In this document: positions 15,542 to 24,554 of the stretch, one piece after another
Position numbering within the stretch: the first letter of the stretch is position 1
Layout of the letters: the number at the start of each line of letters is the position of its first letter
Assembly: GCA_050011895.1 (NCBI GenBank)
Contig: JBEKIF010000003.1
Coordinates: 1 to 64,000 of the forward strand
DNA length: 64,000 bases
Origin: DATBGO01 sp050011895
GTDB taxonomy: Bacteria > Actinomycetota > Actinomycetes > Streptosporangiales > Streptosporangiaceae
Direction: 5' to 3'
Position numbers and translations under genes: made by a program
Notes under the pieces: generated by a model
What the model was told of the DNA's origin: nothing
The model's input: only the letters and a program-made list of their open reading frames with translations
Database searches by the model: none

Positions 15542-16681
15542 CTACTGCTCGGCGCCGGTACTCAGGTAACTGGCCGCGCGCCTGGCCCGGCCGGCCGCCG
15601 CCGCCATGTCGTCGCCGAGCGCGGTAACATGGCCGACCTTCCGGCCGGGCCGCACCGTCTTGCCGTACAGATGAACCTTCACGGCCGGGTCTGCCGCCAT
15701 CACGTGAGTCAGCCTGGAGCGCAGGTCAGGATCGGCGCCGCCGAGCACGTTGACCATAACCGCTCCGCCTGCGGCCATGGTGGGCGCGCCGAGCGGCAGG
15801 TCGAGTACGGCCCGCAGATGCTGCTCGAACTGTGAGGTCCTGGCCCCTTCGATGGTCCAGTGCCCGCTGTTGTGCGGCCGCATGGCCAGCTCGTTGACCA
15901 GCAGGCCGTCCGCTGTCTCGAAGAGCTCCACCGCGAGCAGGCCGGTCACCCCCAGCCCGGCCGCGATGGCGACGCCAAGACGCTGGGCCTCGATGGCGCT
16001 GGCCTCCGCCAGCCCGGGCGCTGGCGCGAGCACCTCGCGGCAGATGCCATCCACCTGGACCGTCTGCACAACCGGGTACACGGCGGCCTGCCCGCTCGGC
16101 GAGCGGGCCACGAGCACGGCGAGCTCGCGATCGAAGGCCACATATTCCTCGGCGATCAGCTTGACCCCGGTCTCGAGCACCGCGTCGGCCTGGTCCGGCG
16201 ACTCGCATACCCAGACGCCACGCCCGTCGTACCCGCCGGTGACTGCCTTGAGGACCACCGGCCAGCCGGCCACTTCCGCGAAACCGGACACCTCGCCGGG
16301 GCCGGCCACCGGGGCGAACCGCGGGCACGCCATGCCGAGCTTGGCCAGCTGGTCACGCAGCTCCTGCTTGTCCTGGGCATGGCGGAGCGCCGCGGGTCCG
16401 GGACGCACCCGGACACCGGCCTGCTCAAGGGCCAGCAGGTGAGCACCGGGGACATGCTCGTGATCGAAGGTCACCACATCGCAGCCGATGGCGAATTCAC
16501 GCAGGTCATCGAGCGATCTGTAGTCGCCAAGGCGGGTCTGCGCGCAGACCTGCGCAGCGCTTTCGTCGGCAGCGCCTGCGAGCACCCGGAAGCCGATCCC
16601 GAGGCTGGGCGCGGCCTGGCAGGTCATCCGGGCCAGCTGCCCGGCTCCTATCATCCCGACTACCGGATCAGCGCCGCTCAC
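15542..16681 (-). CDS. purK: 5-(carboxyamino)imidazole ribonucleotide synthase
   Basis: ATP-grasp enzyme that makes N5-CAIR from AIR, bicarbonate and ATP. Length 379. N-terminal VGMIGAGQLARM is the PurK signature; the ATP-grasp part includes PVVLKAVTGGYDGRGVWV and LIAEEYVAFDRELAVLVARS; the C-terminal part has VNELAMRPHNSGHWTIEG, characteristic of PurK. It lies between the sensor kinase (19-bp gap) and purE on the same strand, so it may be read through from the two-component genes or have its own promoter. Confidence 0.95.
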   Translation of the reverse strand: MSGADPVVGMIGAGQLARMTCQAAPSLGIGFRVLAGAADESAAQVCAQTRLGDYRSLDDLREFAIGCDVVTFDHEHVPGAHLLALEQAGVRVRPGPAALRHAQDKQELRDQLAKLGMACPRFAPVAGPGEVSGFAEVAGWPVVLKAVTGGYDGRGVWVCESPDQADAVLETGVKLIAEEYVAFDRELAVLVARSPSGQAAVYPVVQTVQVDGICREVLAPAPGLAEASAIEAQRLGVAIAAGLGVTGLLAVELFETADGLLVNELAMRPHNSGHWTIEGARTSQFEQHLRAVLDLPLGAPTMAAGGAVMVNVLGGADPDLRSRLTHVMAADPAVKVHLYGKTVRPGRKVGHVTALGDDMAAAAGRARRAASYLSTGAEQ

Positions 16682-16700
16682 CCGGGTAGCTTACGAGCTG

Positions 16701-17975
16701 TCACGCCGGGCCGCTGACTACCGGCGCGTCCTGCGTTCCCGGCGCACCGTGCGGGAAGAACACCGCGAAAACCGCCGGCCGCGGCCGCACCAGGACGACC
16801 TGGCCGCCGTCGGCAGCGGCCATTGTCCGGGCGAGGGCCAGCCCGAGCCCGGTGCCCCCCGGAGCACCGCTGACGCTGCGCTCGAATATCCGGGGCGCCA
16901 GCTCCGGCGGCACCCCCTTGCCCTCATCCCTGACTTCCACCACCACCGACCTTGGGGTCTGCGACGTCCTGATGGTGACGGTCCCCTCACCATGCACCAG
17001 GGCATTGTCCAGCAGGGTCGCTATCACCTGGGCCGCGCTGCCCGGCGTCACATACGCATGCAGCCCCTTCTCCCCGGTCACCTCGAGCTTCCTGCCCACC
17101 CGCCGGAACGCCGGATCCCACTCGACCACCTGCTGGGCAACGATGTCATCCACGCTGGCGAGGGCCGGCGCGCCGGATACCGACCGGCGCGCCCGGCCCA
17201 GCAGCTGGCCGACGACCTCGGCGAGCCGTTCGGTCTGGGCCAGGGCCGCCGCACCCTCCTCCCGCACCACGTCCGGGTAGTTGGCCGCCGCGATCATTTC
17301 CTCAAGCCGCATCGACAACGCGGTCAGCGGTGTCCGCAGCTGATGGGACGCGTCCACGGCGAAGGCACGCTCAGCGGACAGCAGTTCCGCGATGCGCTGC
17401 GCCGAGCCATCAAGCCCCTCCGCCACCCGGTCGAGTTCCGGCAGGCCGTACCTGCGGCCCAGCGGCCGCGCGGCGCCAGAACCGAGCAGGTCAGCGGCTC
17501 TGGCAAGGTCAAGCATCGGCCGGGTGAGCCGCCGGGCCTGAAGCACCGCCAGCACGACCGCCACCGCCACCGCGAGCAGCGACAGCGAGCCGATCAGCAC
17601 GAGACCGCCCGCGATCCGGCCGGTCACGAACGAGTCATTGGCTGAGACCGTGACCGAGAAATCCCTGGAGGAGGCCCGCCCGAGGATCGTGCCACCGGGC
17701 GGCGGCCTGGTGCCGACCTCGATCGAAGCGGCACCGCGCTGACGGATGGCCACGTAGCGATCCGGCAGCGATCTCGCGACCTGGGCGGCGTCGGCAGGCA
17801 GCCCGGAATTCACCCGCTCTTGCAGGCCGGTCGCGAGAGTGGTGGCATCGCGCCGCAGTTCCTGGGATGCCTCGCTGGCCTGCAGGCGGCTCAGCACGAA
17901 AGCCAGCGGCACGCCGAGCAGCAGGACGGCGACCACCGCGACCGCGAGCGTGGAAACGAGCAGGCGACGCTGCAC
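16701..17975 (-). CDS. Two-component sensor histidine kinase
   Basis: Membrane sensor that phosphorylates the response regulator encoded just upstream. Two transmembrane helices (about residues 7-29 and 121-146) flank a short extracellular domain of about 90 residues. A HAMP segment (RRLTRPMLDLARAADLL) follows. The phospho-acceptor is His211 in DASHQLRTPLTALSMRLEEM; the ATPase part has the N box LLDNALVHGEGTV, G1 DEGKGVPPEL and G2 GGTGLGLALA. Length 424. It is separated from the regulator by 73 bases and transcribed after it. The stimulus is unknown. Confidence 0.93.
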   Translation of the reverse strand: MQRRLLVSTLAVAVVAVLLLGVPLAFVLSRLQASEASQELRRDATTLATGLQERVNSGLPADAAQVARSLPDRYVAIRQRGAASIEVGTRPPPGGTILGRASSRDFSVTVSANDSFVTGRIAGGLVLIGSLSLLAVAVAVVLAVLQARRLTRPMLDLARAADLLGSGAARPLGRRYGLPELDRVAEGLDGSAQRIAELLSAERAFAVDASHQLRTPLTALSMRLEEMIAAANYPDVVREEGAAALAQTERLAEVVGQLLGRARRSVSGAPALASVDDIVAQQVVEWDPAFRRVGRKLEVTGEKGLHAYVTPGSAAQVIATLLDNALVHGEGTVTIRTSQTPRSVVVEVRDEGKGVPPELAPRIFERSVSGAPGGTGLGLALARTMAAADGGQVVLVRPRPAVFAVFFPHGAPGTQDAPVVSGPA

Positions 17976-18048
17976 GGCTCAGCCCCCGGACCCGCCATCA
18001 GCCGCCGCGCCTGTGATCACGGGCACACCACCCAGCACGGCACCGGCG

Positions 18049-18720
18049 TCAGTCCCCGCGCTCGAACCTGAACCCGACCCCACGGACGGTGGTGATGAAG
18101 CGCGGGCTGTGCGCGTCGTCACCAAGCTTGCGGCGCAGCCAGGAGACGTGCATGTCCAGAGTCTTCGTCGAGCCCCACCACTTGCTGTCCCAGACCTGCC
18201 GCATGATCTGCTCGCGGGTGACCACCTTCCCTGCCTCGATCACCAGCAGGGACAGCAGGTCGAACTCCTTCGAGGTGAGATCCATCTCGGTATCGCCCAG
18301 CCAGGCGCGCCGGGCATCAGCGTCGATGCGCACTCCCTGCACGACATGTGTCTCCGAGGCACCGCGCCGCAGCAGGGCCCGGACCCTGGCCAGCAGCTCG
18401 GCCAGCCGGAACGGCTTTGTGACGTAGTCATCGGCACCGGCATCAAGGCCGATCACCGTGTCGACCTCGTCGACCCGGGCGGTAAGTATCAGTACCGGGA
18501 TCGCCTGGCCGTTGGAACGGATCCGGCGGCACACCTCGAGGCCGTCGAGCCTGGGCAGGCCGATGTCGAGCACGATCAGGTCAATCCCGCCGCCACGGGC
18601 GGCGTCGAGCGTGGCTGGCCCGTCCGCGGCGACGCCGACCTCATAGCCTTCCCGGCGCAGTGCCCGGGCCAGGGGCTCCGAGATCGCGGGGTCATCCTCG
18701 GCAAGCAAAACGCTGGTCAT
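18049..18720 (-). CDS. Response regulator, OmpR/PhoB type
   Basis: Receiver plus winged-helix DNA-binding protein of 223 residues. The acidic pocket is AEDD (8-10), phospho-acceptor Asp52 in LDIGLPRLDG, and Lys102 in YVTKPF. The C-terminal domain has LTSKEFDLLSLLV and MHVSWLRRKLGDD, and ends RFITTVRGVGFRFERGD. It is the first gene of a two-gene system with the sensor kinase downstream. The target genes are not evident; purK and purE downstream could be affected by read-through. Confidence 0.94.
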   Translation of the reverse strand: MTSVLLAEDDPAISEPLARALRREGYEVGVAADGPATLDAARGGGIDLIVLDIGLPRLDGLEVCRRIRSNGQAIPVLILTARVDEVDTVIGLDAGADDYVTKPFRLAELLARVRALLRRGASETHVVQGVRIDADARRAWLGDTEMDLTSKEFDLLSLLVIEAGKVVTREQIMRQVWDSKWWGSTKTLDMHVSWLRRKLGDDAHSPRFITTVRGVGFRFERGD

Positions 18721-18835
18721 GAACTGATCGTAAGGGGACCGGCCGGGTTTTCCGGCGAGCTACGCGCAGGAACTGCCCAGCAAGCGTGCCGCCCCGTCCA
18801 GCTGATCAGCGCATTCTGTCCCGCCGCCGCCCATT

Positions 18836-20437
18836 TCAGACCGGCGTCACGCCATGCCGGCGCCGCGAGAACGACCGGTCCTTGCCGCGCGCCACGGCAA
18901 ACCTGCGGATGAGTTCAGCCCGCAGATCCTCTGGCTCGACCACATTGTCAACGACAAGTTCCCCGGCCAGCCGCAGCACGTCGATGTCGTCGTCATAGGC
19001 AGTCCTGAGCCGCTGCGTTTCGGCGTCCTTCTCGGCCGCATCGGTGATCTGCGCCAGCTTGTTGTAATACACCGCGTTCACGGCCGCCTCCGCGCCCATG
19101 ACCGCGATCTTCGCGGTCGGCAGCGCGAGCGTGGCGTCCGGCTCGAACCCCGGGCCTGACATCGCGTACAGCCCCGCCCCGTATGCCTTACGGACCACGA
19201 CGCAGATCTTCGGCACGGTGGCCTCCGCTACCGCGCTGATCATCTTGGCGCCGTGCCTGATGATGCCCTGCCGCTCCACGGCGGTGCCCACCATGAAACC
19301 GGGCACGTCAGCCAGGAAGAGCAGCGGCACGTTGAAGGCGTCGCACAACTGGATGAACCTGGCGCCCTTGTCCGCGGAATCGACGAACAGCACCCCGCCC
19401 TTGAACATCGGGTTGTTCGCCACCACGCCGATGACCTGGCCATCAAGCCGGGCAAAGCCCGTGACGAGCTCCCGTGCCCAGAGGGCATGGATCTCGAAAA
19501 GCGAGTCGGCGTCAACCAGCCCGCGCACGTAGCGGCGCATGTCGTAGGCCTGCCGCTCGCTGGCGGGCACGAGCGCGCGCAGGTCGGCCGGCTTCGGGTC
19601 GCGGGCAGGCCAGGCGGGCGGCTGCAGCTGCCAGTTGCCCGGCAGGTAGGACAGGTAGGAACGGACCGCCTCGATCGCCTCGCCTTCCGACCCGGCGAGG
19701 TGGTGACCGCAGCCCGAGACGGTGCAGTGCATCCGGGCGCCGCCCATCTCCTCCAGGGTGGTCTGCTCCATGACCACCATCTCGACCATCCGCGGGCTGG
19801 CCAGGTACATCGAGGCGTTCTGGTCCACCATCGACACGAAATCGCAGAAGGCGGGTATGTAGGCGCCGCCCGCCGCTGACGGGCCGAACAAGGCGCAAGC
19901 CTGAGGGATGGAGCCCGAGGCGCGCACCTGGGTGTGGAAGATCTTCCCGGCCCCCCGGCGGCCGGGAAACATATCGACCTGATCGGTGATCCGCGCGCCG
20001 GCCGAGTCGACCAGGTAGATCATCGGGATGCCAGCGCCGTAGGCACGCTCGATGATCCGGATGATCTTCTCAACGGTGCGCGCGCCCCAGGAGCCGGCCT
20101 TGACCGTCGAATCGTTCGCCATCAGGGCGACCGGCCGCCCGCTGACCGTGGCTGTTCCGGTGATCACCCCGTCCGCGGGCAGGCCGCCGGCCAGCACGTT
20201 GGCGAAAGCGCCGTCTTCGGTGAAGCTGCCCTCATCTGCCAGCAGCGCTATCCGGTCCCTGGCAAACAGCTTGCCCGTGGCGGCCGCGGCCTCGTGATAC
20301 CTGGCGGCGCCGCCCCGCTCGATGCTGGCCCGGATCTCCGCAAGCTCGGGATGGCCGGCCGCGGGATGGCCGGCCGCGCCAGGGGGCTGTCCGGCCGCGC
20401 CAGGGGGCTGTCCGGCCGCATTCGCTTCTACGTCCAC
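18836..20437 (-). CDS. Acyl-CoA carboxylase carboxyltransferase (beta) subunit
   Basis: Transfers carboxyl from carboxy-biotin to an acyl-CoA (methylcrotonyl-, propionyl- or acetyl-CoA). Length 533 with both crotonase-like halves: VDSAGARITDQVDMFPGR and FGPSAAGGAYIPAF in the first, FLADVPGFMVGTAVERQGI and RKAYGAGLYAMSGP in the second, ending DRSFSRRRHGV. The N-terminus carries a low-complexity repeat (QPPGAAG twice, then HPAAGHPEL) encoded by direct DNA repeats near 20350-20415. HMG-CoA lyase and a crotonase lie 1-3 kb upstream on the same strand, which would suit a methylcrotonyl-CoA carboxylase role in leucine breakdown, but the divergent sulfotransferase gene separates them. Substrate is unproven. 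Confidence 0.88.
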   Translation of the reverse strand: MDVEANAAGQPPGAAGQPPGAAGHPAAGHPELAEIRASIERGGAARYHEAAAATGKLFARDRIALLADEGSFTEDGAFANVLAGGLPADGVITGTATVSGRPVALMANDSTVKAGSWGARTVEKIIRIIERAYGAGIPMIYLVDSAGARITDQVDMFPGRRGAGKIFHTQVRASGSIPQACALFGPSAAGGAYIPAFCDFVSMVDQNASMYLASPRMVEMVVMEQTTLEEMGGARMHCTVSGCGHHLAGSEGEAIEAVRSYLSYLPGNWQLQPPAWPARDPKPADLRALVPASERQAYDMRRYVRGLVDADSLFEIHALWARELVTGFARLDGQVIGVVANNPMFKGGVLFVDSADKGARFIQLCDAFNVPLLFLADVPGFMVGTAVERQGIIRHGAKMISAVAEATVPKICVVVRKAYGAGLYAMSGPGFEPDATLALPTAKIAVMGAEAAVNAVYYNKLAQITDAAEKDAETQRLRTAYDDDIDVLRLAGELVVDNVVEPEDLRAELIRRFAVARGKDRSFSRRRHGVTPV

Positions 20438-20524
20438 GGTCGCGAGCGTACCCAGTCGCCCGGTCCGTCGGTCCGCTCGGACCAGGCACCCCGCCGCCGG
20501 CCTCCGCCGGAGCCGCCCAGAATG

Positions 20525-20695
20525 GCTGAGTAACTGTCCGGAACTGCCCAGCGACTATACGCAGCTCCTGGGGCAGCTGTGCGGAACCGCTGAGCTACTG
20601 TCCGGAAACCCCACTGGAGCAGCCAGAACCGCTCCGTACCTGGTCAAGCGCCCCGGCCGGCCCCCGATCGCGACCGCGCTGACTTCTGTCCGGAA
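20525..20695. repeat. Three dispersed direct repeats around CTGTCCGGAA
   Basis: Copies GCTGAGTAACTGTCCGGAA (20525-20543), GCTGAGCTACTGTCCGGAA (20589-20607) and GCTGACTTCTGTCCGGAA (20678-20695) lie in the 308-bp divergent gap 20438-20745 between the carboxyltransferase and sulfotransferase genes. Copies 1 and 2 match at 17 of 19 positions. An AT-richer stretch just before 20746 probably holds the sulfotransferase promoter. Function of the repeats is unknown; they could be operator sites. Confidence 0.7.
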
Positions 20696-20745
20696 CCGGC
20701 ATGTCTCCCCGCGGGCGCACGCCTGGATTAGTAAAGTTCTGTCCT

Positions 20746-21660
20746 ATGGAATGGAAGGAATTGGTCAACGCGGGCCTATCGCGCACTGTCGGCTATCAGC
20801 TGACCCGCCCGCCCGGACACCCTTCGCGGCGTCTGCCGCCACCAAGCGGCGACCGGATGCTGAGGGCGCCGGTGTTCATCTTTTCGCCAGCCCGCTCCGG
20901 GTCCACACTGCTACGGGTCGTCCTCGGCAGCCACTCGCGGCTGTACGCGCCGCCCGAATTGCCGTTGCTGCACCTGGCAGTCCGCGCGGAGACGCGATGG
21001 ATCCAGGCATCCATGCGGGCCCTCGAGCTGACCCAGGAAACCCTGGACAACACGCTGTGGGACGCCGTGCTCGCCGATGTCCTGGCCCGTAGCGACAAGC
21101 CCGTCATCGTGGCCAAGACGCCGAGCAACGCCGTGATCTGGCAGCGGATCGCCGACTGCTGGCGGGACGCCCGGTTCATCTTCCTGCTGCGCCACCCGGC
21201 GGCCGTGGTGGCCTCCCTGCAGGCGTCCTGGCATCCGGACTGGAACCCCGAGGGATCCGGCACGCTTCACGACATCACGCGTAACGCCCTCTGGTACATG
21301 CGCAGGGTCGAGGAGGCGCGCCAGGCCCTGCCTGGCGTCACGGTCCGCTACGAGGAGCTGACCGGCGACCCCGAACGGGTAACCAGGCGGGCGTGCGATT
21401 ACCTCGGCGAGAGCTTCGAACCTGCCATGCTGGAATACAGCCAGTTCTCGCACGCCCGGTTCGCTCCCGGGCTCGGCGACTGCTCGGATAACATCCGCTC
21501 CGGCCGTATCCGGCAAAGTGCACCGCTGCCCCGATTGGCCGAGGTGTCCCCTGCGCTGGCCAAGATGTGCGCCACCTGGGATTACAGCCAGCCAGGTACC
21601 GCCGGGCTACCGGCGGATGGCGACTCTGTCGCAGACAGCCTCCCTGCCGACCCGGCGTGA
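20746..21660 (+). CDS. Sulfotransferase family protein
   Basis: Predicted PAPS-dependent sulfotransferase of 304 residues. The 5'-phosphosulfate loop FSPARSGSTLLRVVLGSHS is near residue 46, and the 3'-phosphate-binding segment RFIFLLRHPAAVVAS is in the middle; VRYEELTGDP is the usual downstream motif (YEDL-like). I start at ATG 20746 (MEWKELVNAGLSRTVGYQL); the open frame from 20701 adds residues without support. The acceptor (lipid, carbohydrate or polyketide) cannot be told from sequence. It stands alone, divergent from the carboxyltransferase and convergent with HMG-CoA lyase. Confidence 0.8.
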   Translation: MEWKELVNAGLSRTVGYQLTRPPGHPSRRLPPPSGDRMLRAPVFIFSPARSGSTLLRVVLGSHSRLYAPPELPLLHLAVRAETRWIQASMRALELTQETLDNTLWDAVLADVLARSDKPVIVAKTPSNAVIWQRIADCWRDARFIFLLRHPAAVVASLQASWHPDWNPEGSGTLHDITRNALWYMRRVEEARQALPGVTVRYEELTGDPERVTRRACDYLGESFEPAMLEYSQFSHARFAPGLGDCSDNIRSGRIRQSAPLPRLAEVSPALAKMCATWDYSQPGTAGLPADGDSVADSLPADPA

Positions 21661-21686
21661 ACCCGCCCGCTCGCCGAACCGGCACC

Positions 21687-22601
21687 TCACGCCGGGATCG
21701 TGCGGGTCCGCGGGCCGGCCCGCAGTACCTGGGAGGGCAGCTGGCGTCCGATGATGCGCTCCGCATCAGCCGCGGCCTCGATCAACGCGTCCAGATCGAT
21801 GCCGGTCGCCACCCCCATGTCCTCGACCATGTGCACAAGTTCCTCGGTCGCGATATTGCCGGTGGCACCCGGCGCGTAGGGGCATCCGCCGAGACCGCCC
21901 ACCGACGCGTCGAAGTCGGACACGCCGAGCTCGAGTGCTTCGAGGACATTGGCGAGCCCGGTACCGCGGGTGTTGTGGAAGTGCAGGTTGAGGGGGACGT
22001 CGGGGTACGCGGACCGGAACTGCCCGACCAGCGCCCGCACCCGCCCTGGCGTGGCCATCCCGGTGGTGTCGCCGAACGAGATGGTGTCCGCCCCGTCGGC
22101 GATGGCGCGCCCGGCCACCCGTACGACCCGGTCCACCGGAACGTCACCCTCGTATGGGCAGCCCCAGGCGGTCGACACGATGACCTGGCAGGCGGCGCCC
22201 CGCTGATGCGCCTGATCGATGATGACCGCGATGTCGTCCAGGGACTCCTCGGTGCCGCGGTTGACGTTCTTGCGGTTGTGAGTGTCTGAGGCCGATACCA
22301 CGGCCTCGATCTCGGCGAGCCCGGAATCGAGCGCACGCCTGGCCCCGCGCAGGTTGGGCACCAGGGCCGAATAACGAACCGATGGCGCCCTCTCGATCCG
22401 CCGCCAGACCTCGTCGGCGTCGGCCATCTGCGGTATCGCCTCCGGGCGCACGAACGACACTGCCTCGATCCGGCGCACGCCGGTCGCCGACAGCCGGTCG
22501 ATCAGCTCGATCTTTGCCTCGGTCGGCACCGGATCCTCGTTCTGCAGCCCATCGCGCGGTCCGACCTCACGCACCGATATCCGGTCAGGGAGATCGCTCA
22601 C
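21687..22601 (-). CDS. Hydroxymethylglutaryl-CoA lyase
   Basis: Cleaves HMG-CoA into acetyl-CoA and acetoacetate, the end of leucine degradation. Length 304 from GTG 22601, chosen because GGAGG lies seven bases upstream and MSDLPDRISVREVGPRDGLQNE is the usual start; the open frame extends to 22706 but overlaps the crotonase gene. DMP-binding-like motif VREVGPRDGLQNE, metal-site HFHNTRG, and GLGGCPYAPGATGNIATE with the catalytic Cys are all present. It follows the crotonase by 17 bases, in a probable two-gene unit. Confidence 0.9.
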   Translation of the reverse strand: MSDLPDRISVREVGPRDGLQNEDPVPTEAKIELIDRLSATGVRRIEAVSFVRPEAIPQMADADEVWRRIERAPSVRYSALVPNLRGARRALDSGLAEIEAVVSASDTHNRKNVNRGTEESLDDIAVIIDQAHQRGAACQVIVSTAWGCPYEGDVPVDRVVRVAGRAIADGADTISFGDTTGMATPGRVRALVGQFRSAYPDVPLNLHFHNTRGTGLANVLEALELGVSDFDASVGGLGGCPYAPGATGNIATEELVHMVEDMGVATGIDLDALIEAAADAERIIGRQLPSQVLRAGPRTRTIPA

Positions 22602-22618
22602 CCGCCGCCCTCCGATCG

Positions 22619-23422
22619 TCACTCGCCCGGCCACCTTGGCTTCCGTTTCGCGACGAAAGCCGCGATGCCTTCTTTCCTGTCCGCCGAGAAGGCGACGGCG
22701 CGCCACGCCGCATCTTCTATCTCCAAGCCGGCCGCGAGGTCCAGGCCAGCCCCGAGCCGCAGCGACCGCTTTGCATTTTTAACGGATACCGGTGAGTTGG
22801 CCGCGATACTCCTGGCCAGTGCGAGCGCCTGGCTGGCCGCGGTTCCCTCCGGCACCAGCCGGTCGGCGAGCCCGAGCCGCTCGGCCTCGGCCGCACCGAC
22901 CCTGCGGCCGGTGAAGATCAGGTCGGCGGCCCGGCCCGGGCCAAGGCGCCGCAGCGCCAGCTGCGTGCCGCCACCACCAGGAACCAGCCCCACAGTGGTC
23001 TCCGGCAGCCCGAACTCGGCCGTCTGGTCGGCCACGATCAGGTCACAGGACAGCGCCAGCTCGCAGCCGCCGCCGAGCGCGAAACCTTGCACCGCGGCGA
23101 TCACCGGCTGCGGGAGGCTGAGCACCGAACCGAAGGCGGCGCGGAAGACCAGCCGCTGGGCCAGCAGGCCGGCATCGGTCATGGCCGCCCGCTCCTTCAG
23201 GTCCGCGCCGACGCAGAAGGCGCGGGTACCCGCAGCGGCCAGCACCACCGCACGGACCCGCCGGTCGGCGGCCAGCTCAGCGCAGACCTCCGTCAGCCGG
23301 CTCGCCAGTGCGGTGTTGATCGCGTTCATCGCCGCTGGCCGGTCGAGCACGACCTCGGCGATCGCGCCTGTCACCTCGGCTGCCTCGTGCCGGTGCACCC
23401 GCACACCGTTTGCTGGCTCCAC
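22619..23422 (-). CDS. Enoyl-CoA hydratase/isomerase family protein (possible methylglutaconyl-CoA hydratase)
   Basis: Crotonase-fold protein of 267 residues. Oxyanion-hole segments are AFCVGADLKERAAM and GFALGGGCELALSCDL; the catalytic Glu region is FGLPETTVGLVPGGGGTQ, with the two glutamates expected for a hydratase. It ends GIAAFVAKRKPRWPGE, typical of enoyl-CoA hydratases. HMG-CoA lyase directly downstream suggests it forms HMG-CoA from 3-methylglutaconyl-CoA, in leucine breakdown; this is inferred from context. A remnant gene and birA lie upstream on the same strand. Confidence 0.88.
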   Translation of the reverse strand: MEPANGVRVHRHEAAEVTGAIAEVVLDRPAAMNAINTALASRLTEVCAELAADRRVRAVVLAAAGTRAFCVGADLKERAAMTDAGLLAQRLVFRAAFGSVLSLPQPVIAAVQGFALGGGCELALSCDLIVADQTAEFGLPETTVGLVPGGGGTQLALRRLGPGRAADLIFTGRRVGAAEAERLGLADRLVPEGTAASQALALARSIAANSPVSVKNAKRSLRLGAGLDLAAGLEIEDAAWRAVAFSADRKEGIAAFVAKRKPRWPGE

Positions 23423-23431
23423 CTCTGCAGG

Positions 23432-23593
23432 CTAACCGGACCGGCCGCCGCCGGATCCGCTGGCCCCGCCGGCTCGCAGCCGCCAGCTCGCGGCAATCAC
23501 GCCGGCCAAGCACGGCCGCAGGAGGGTCTTCCCGTGCGGGTGCAGCTTAAGGACGAGGCGCTCGCCCTCGGACAGGGAGGCTTCACTGGCCAT
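23432..23593 (-). pseudogene. Truncated PH-domain membrane protein gene next to birA
   Basis: A 53-residue frame (ATG 23593 to TAG 23432) reads MASEASLSEGERLVLKLHPH and then GKTLLRPCLAGVIAASW. This closely resembles the N-terminus of the actinobacterial PH-domain membrane protein normally found beside birA (the Rv3278c position in M. tuberculosis), whose start is an acidic GE-x-V-x-LHPHWKTL-x-xP motif leading into a transmembrane segment. Here the frame turns into a Gly/Ser/Arg-rich end and stops; the two helices and the PH domain are missing. It lies 45 bases after the birA stop. It may be a remnant or, less likely, a micro-protein still made. Confidence 0.7.
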
Positions 23594-23638
23594 AGGCCTC
23601 ATCGTGGCATGGACGCGGCCATACGCGCGCCCGGCAAG

Positions 23639-24460
23639 TTACCGGAGATGAACGATGTCCCCGGCGCTGACCGGGACGAGACCGGCAGCCGACTCGACCA
23701 CCAGCCGGCCCGCGCCATCGATCTCCCGCGCGATCCCGGTCAGCGCCGTCCCGCCGGGCAGCTGGGCCCGGACCCTGCTGCCGATGGTCCCGCAAAGGCG
23801 CTGGTACTGCTGCCGGAGATCACACACCTCCGGGTCGCCGAGTGCCTGGGCCCAGGCCAGGTACCAGCGCTCGAGCTGCCCGAGCACGAGGACGAGCAGC
23901 TGGTCACGGTCGGTCAGCGCCGCGCCCGCCAGCGCCATGGAGGTCGCCTGAGCCGCGGGAAGCTCGTCGCGGGCCGCCGACACATTGATTCCCGCGCCCA
24001 CCACGATCGCATCGCCTGCCTGCTCGGCGAGGATGCCCGCCAGCTTCGCGCCATTGACGATGACATCGTTGGGCCACTTCAGCCAGGCAGCCACGCCACC
24101 CTCCGCGCGGAGGGCAGTGGTGACGGCGACGCCGGCCAGCAACGGCACCCAGCCGCGCCTGGCCATGGGCACCGCGGCGGGACGCAGCAGGACGGAAAAG
24201 GTCAGGGCGGCCCGCGGCGGGCTTACCCAGCTCCGCCCCATCCGGCCGCGCCCGGCCGACTGAGCCTCCGCGACCAGGATCGTGCCCTCGCCGGCCCCGC
24301 GCTTGGCAGCGGCAAGCAGATCATCGTGAGTGGACCCGGTCTCGGCCACCACCACCAGGTCACGCCAGAGTCCGCCCGGCCGGATCAGTTCAGCCCGCAG
24401 CCTGGCAGCGCCCAACGGCGGCCGACCTGCGTTGCTATCAATCACACCCGCTATTGTCAA
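23639..24460 (-). CDS. birA: Biotin-[acetyl-CoA-carboxylase] ligase
   Basis: Attaches biotin to the BCCP domain of biotin enzymes via biotinyl-AMP. Length 273, without an N-terminal DNA-binding domain, so ligase only. Motifs: ETGSTHDDLLAAA, the biotin/ATP loop AQSAGRGRMGRSWVSPP, WLKWPNDVIVNGAKLAGILAE and VGAGINVS; a C-terminal SH3-like part follows. The probable client is the biotin-carrying alpha subunit encoded at 36756-38678. In many actinobacteria birA neighbours accD5/accE; here about 9 kb of other genes separate them. Confidence 0.94.
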   Translation of the reverse strand: MTIAGVIDSNAGRPPLGAARLRAELIRPGGLWRDLVVVAETGSTHDDLLAAAKRGAGEGTILVAEAQSAGRGRMGRSWVSPPRAALTFSVLLRPAAVPMARRGWVPLLAGVAVTTALRAEGGVAAWLKWPNDVIVNGAKLAGILAEQAGDAIVVGAGINVSAARDELPAAQATSMALAGAALTDRDQLLVLVLGQLERWYLAWAQALGDPEVCDLRQQYQRLCGTIGSRVRAQLPGGTALTGIAREIDGAGRLVVESAAGLVPVSAGDIVHLR

Positions 24461-24554
24461 GGGCCAGGATAGCCTGTGCTTCGCCGGGTATCACCTCGCC
24501 GCTTGGTCCGGGCCGCCGCGCCAGCCCTCGGGATCAGAGCAGAACGAGGATCAA

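Noticed and set aside
22943..24472. Long plus-strand frames over the crotonase and birA genes
   Set aside because: Shadows with Arg/Pro/His-rich composition and no family signs; the minus-strand genes account for this DNA.
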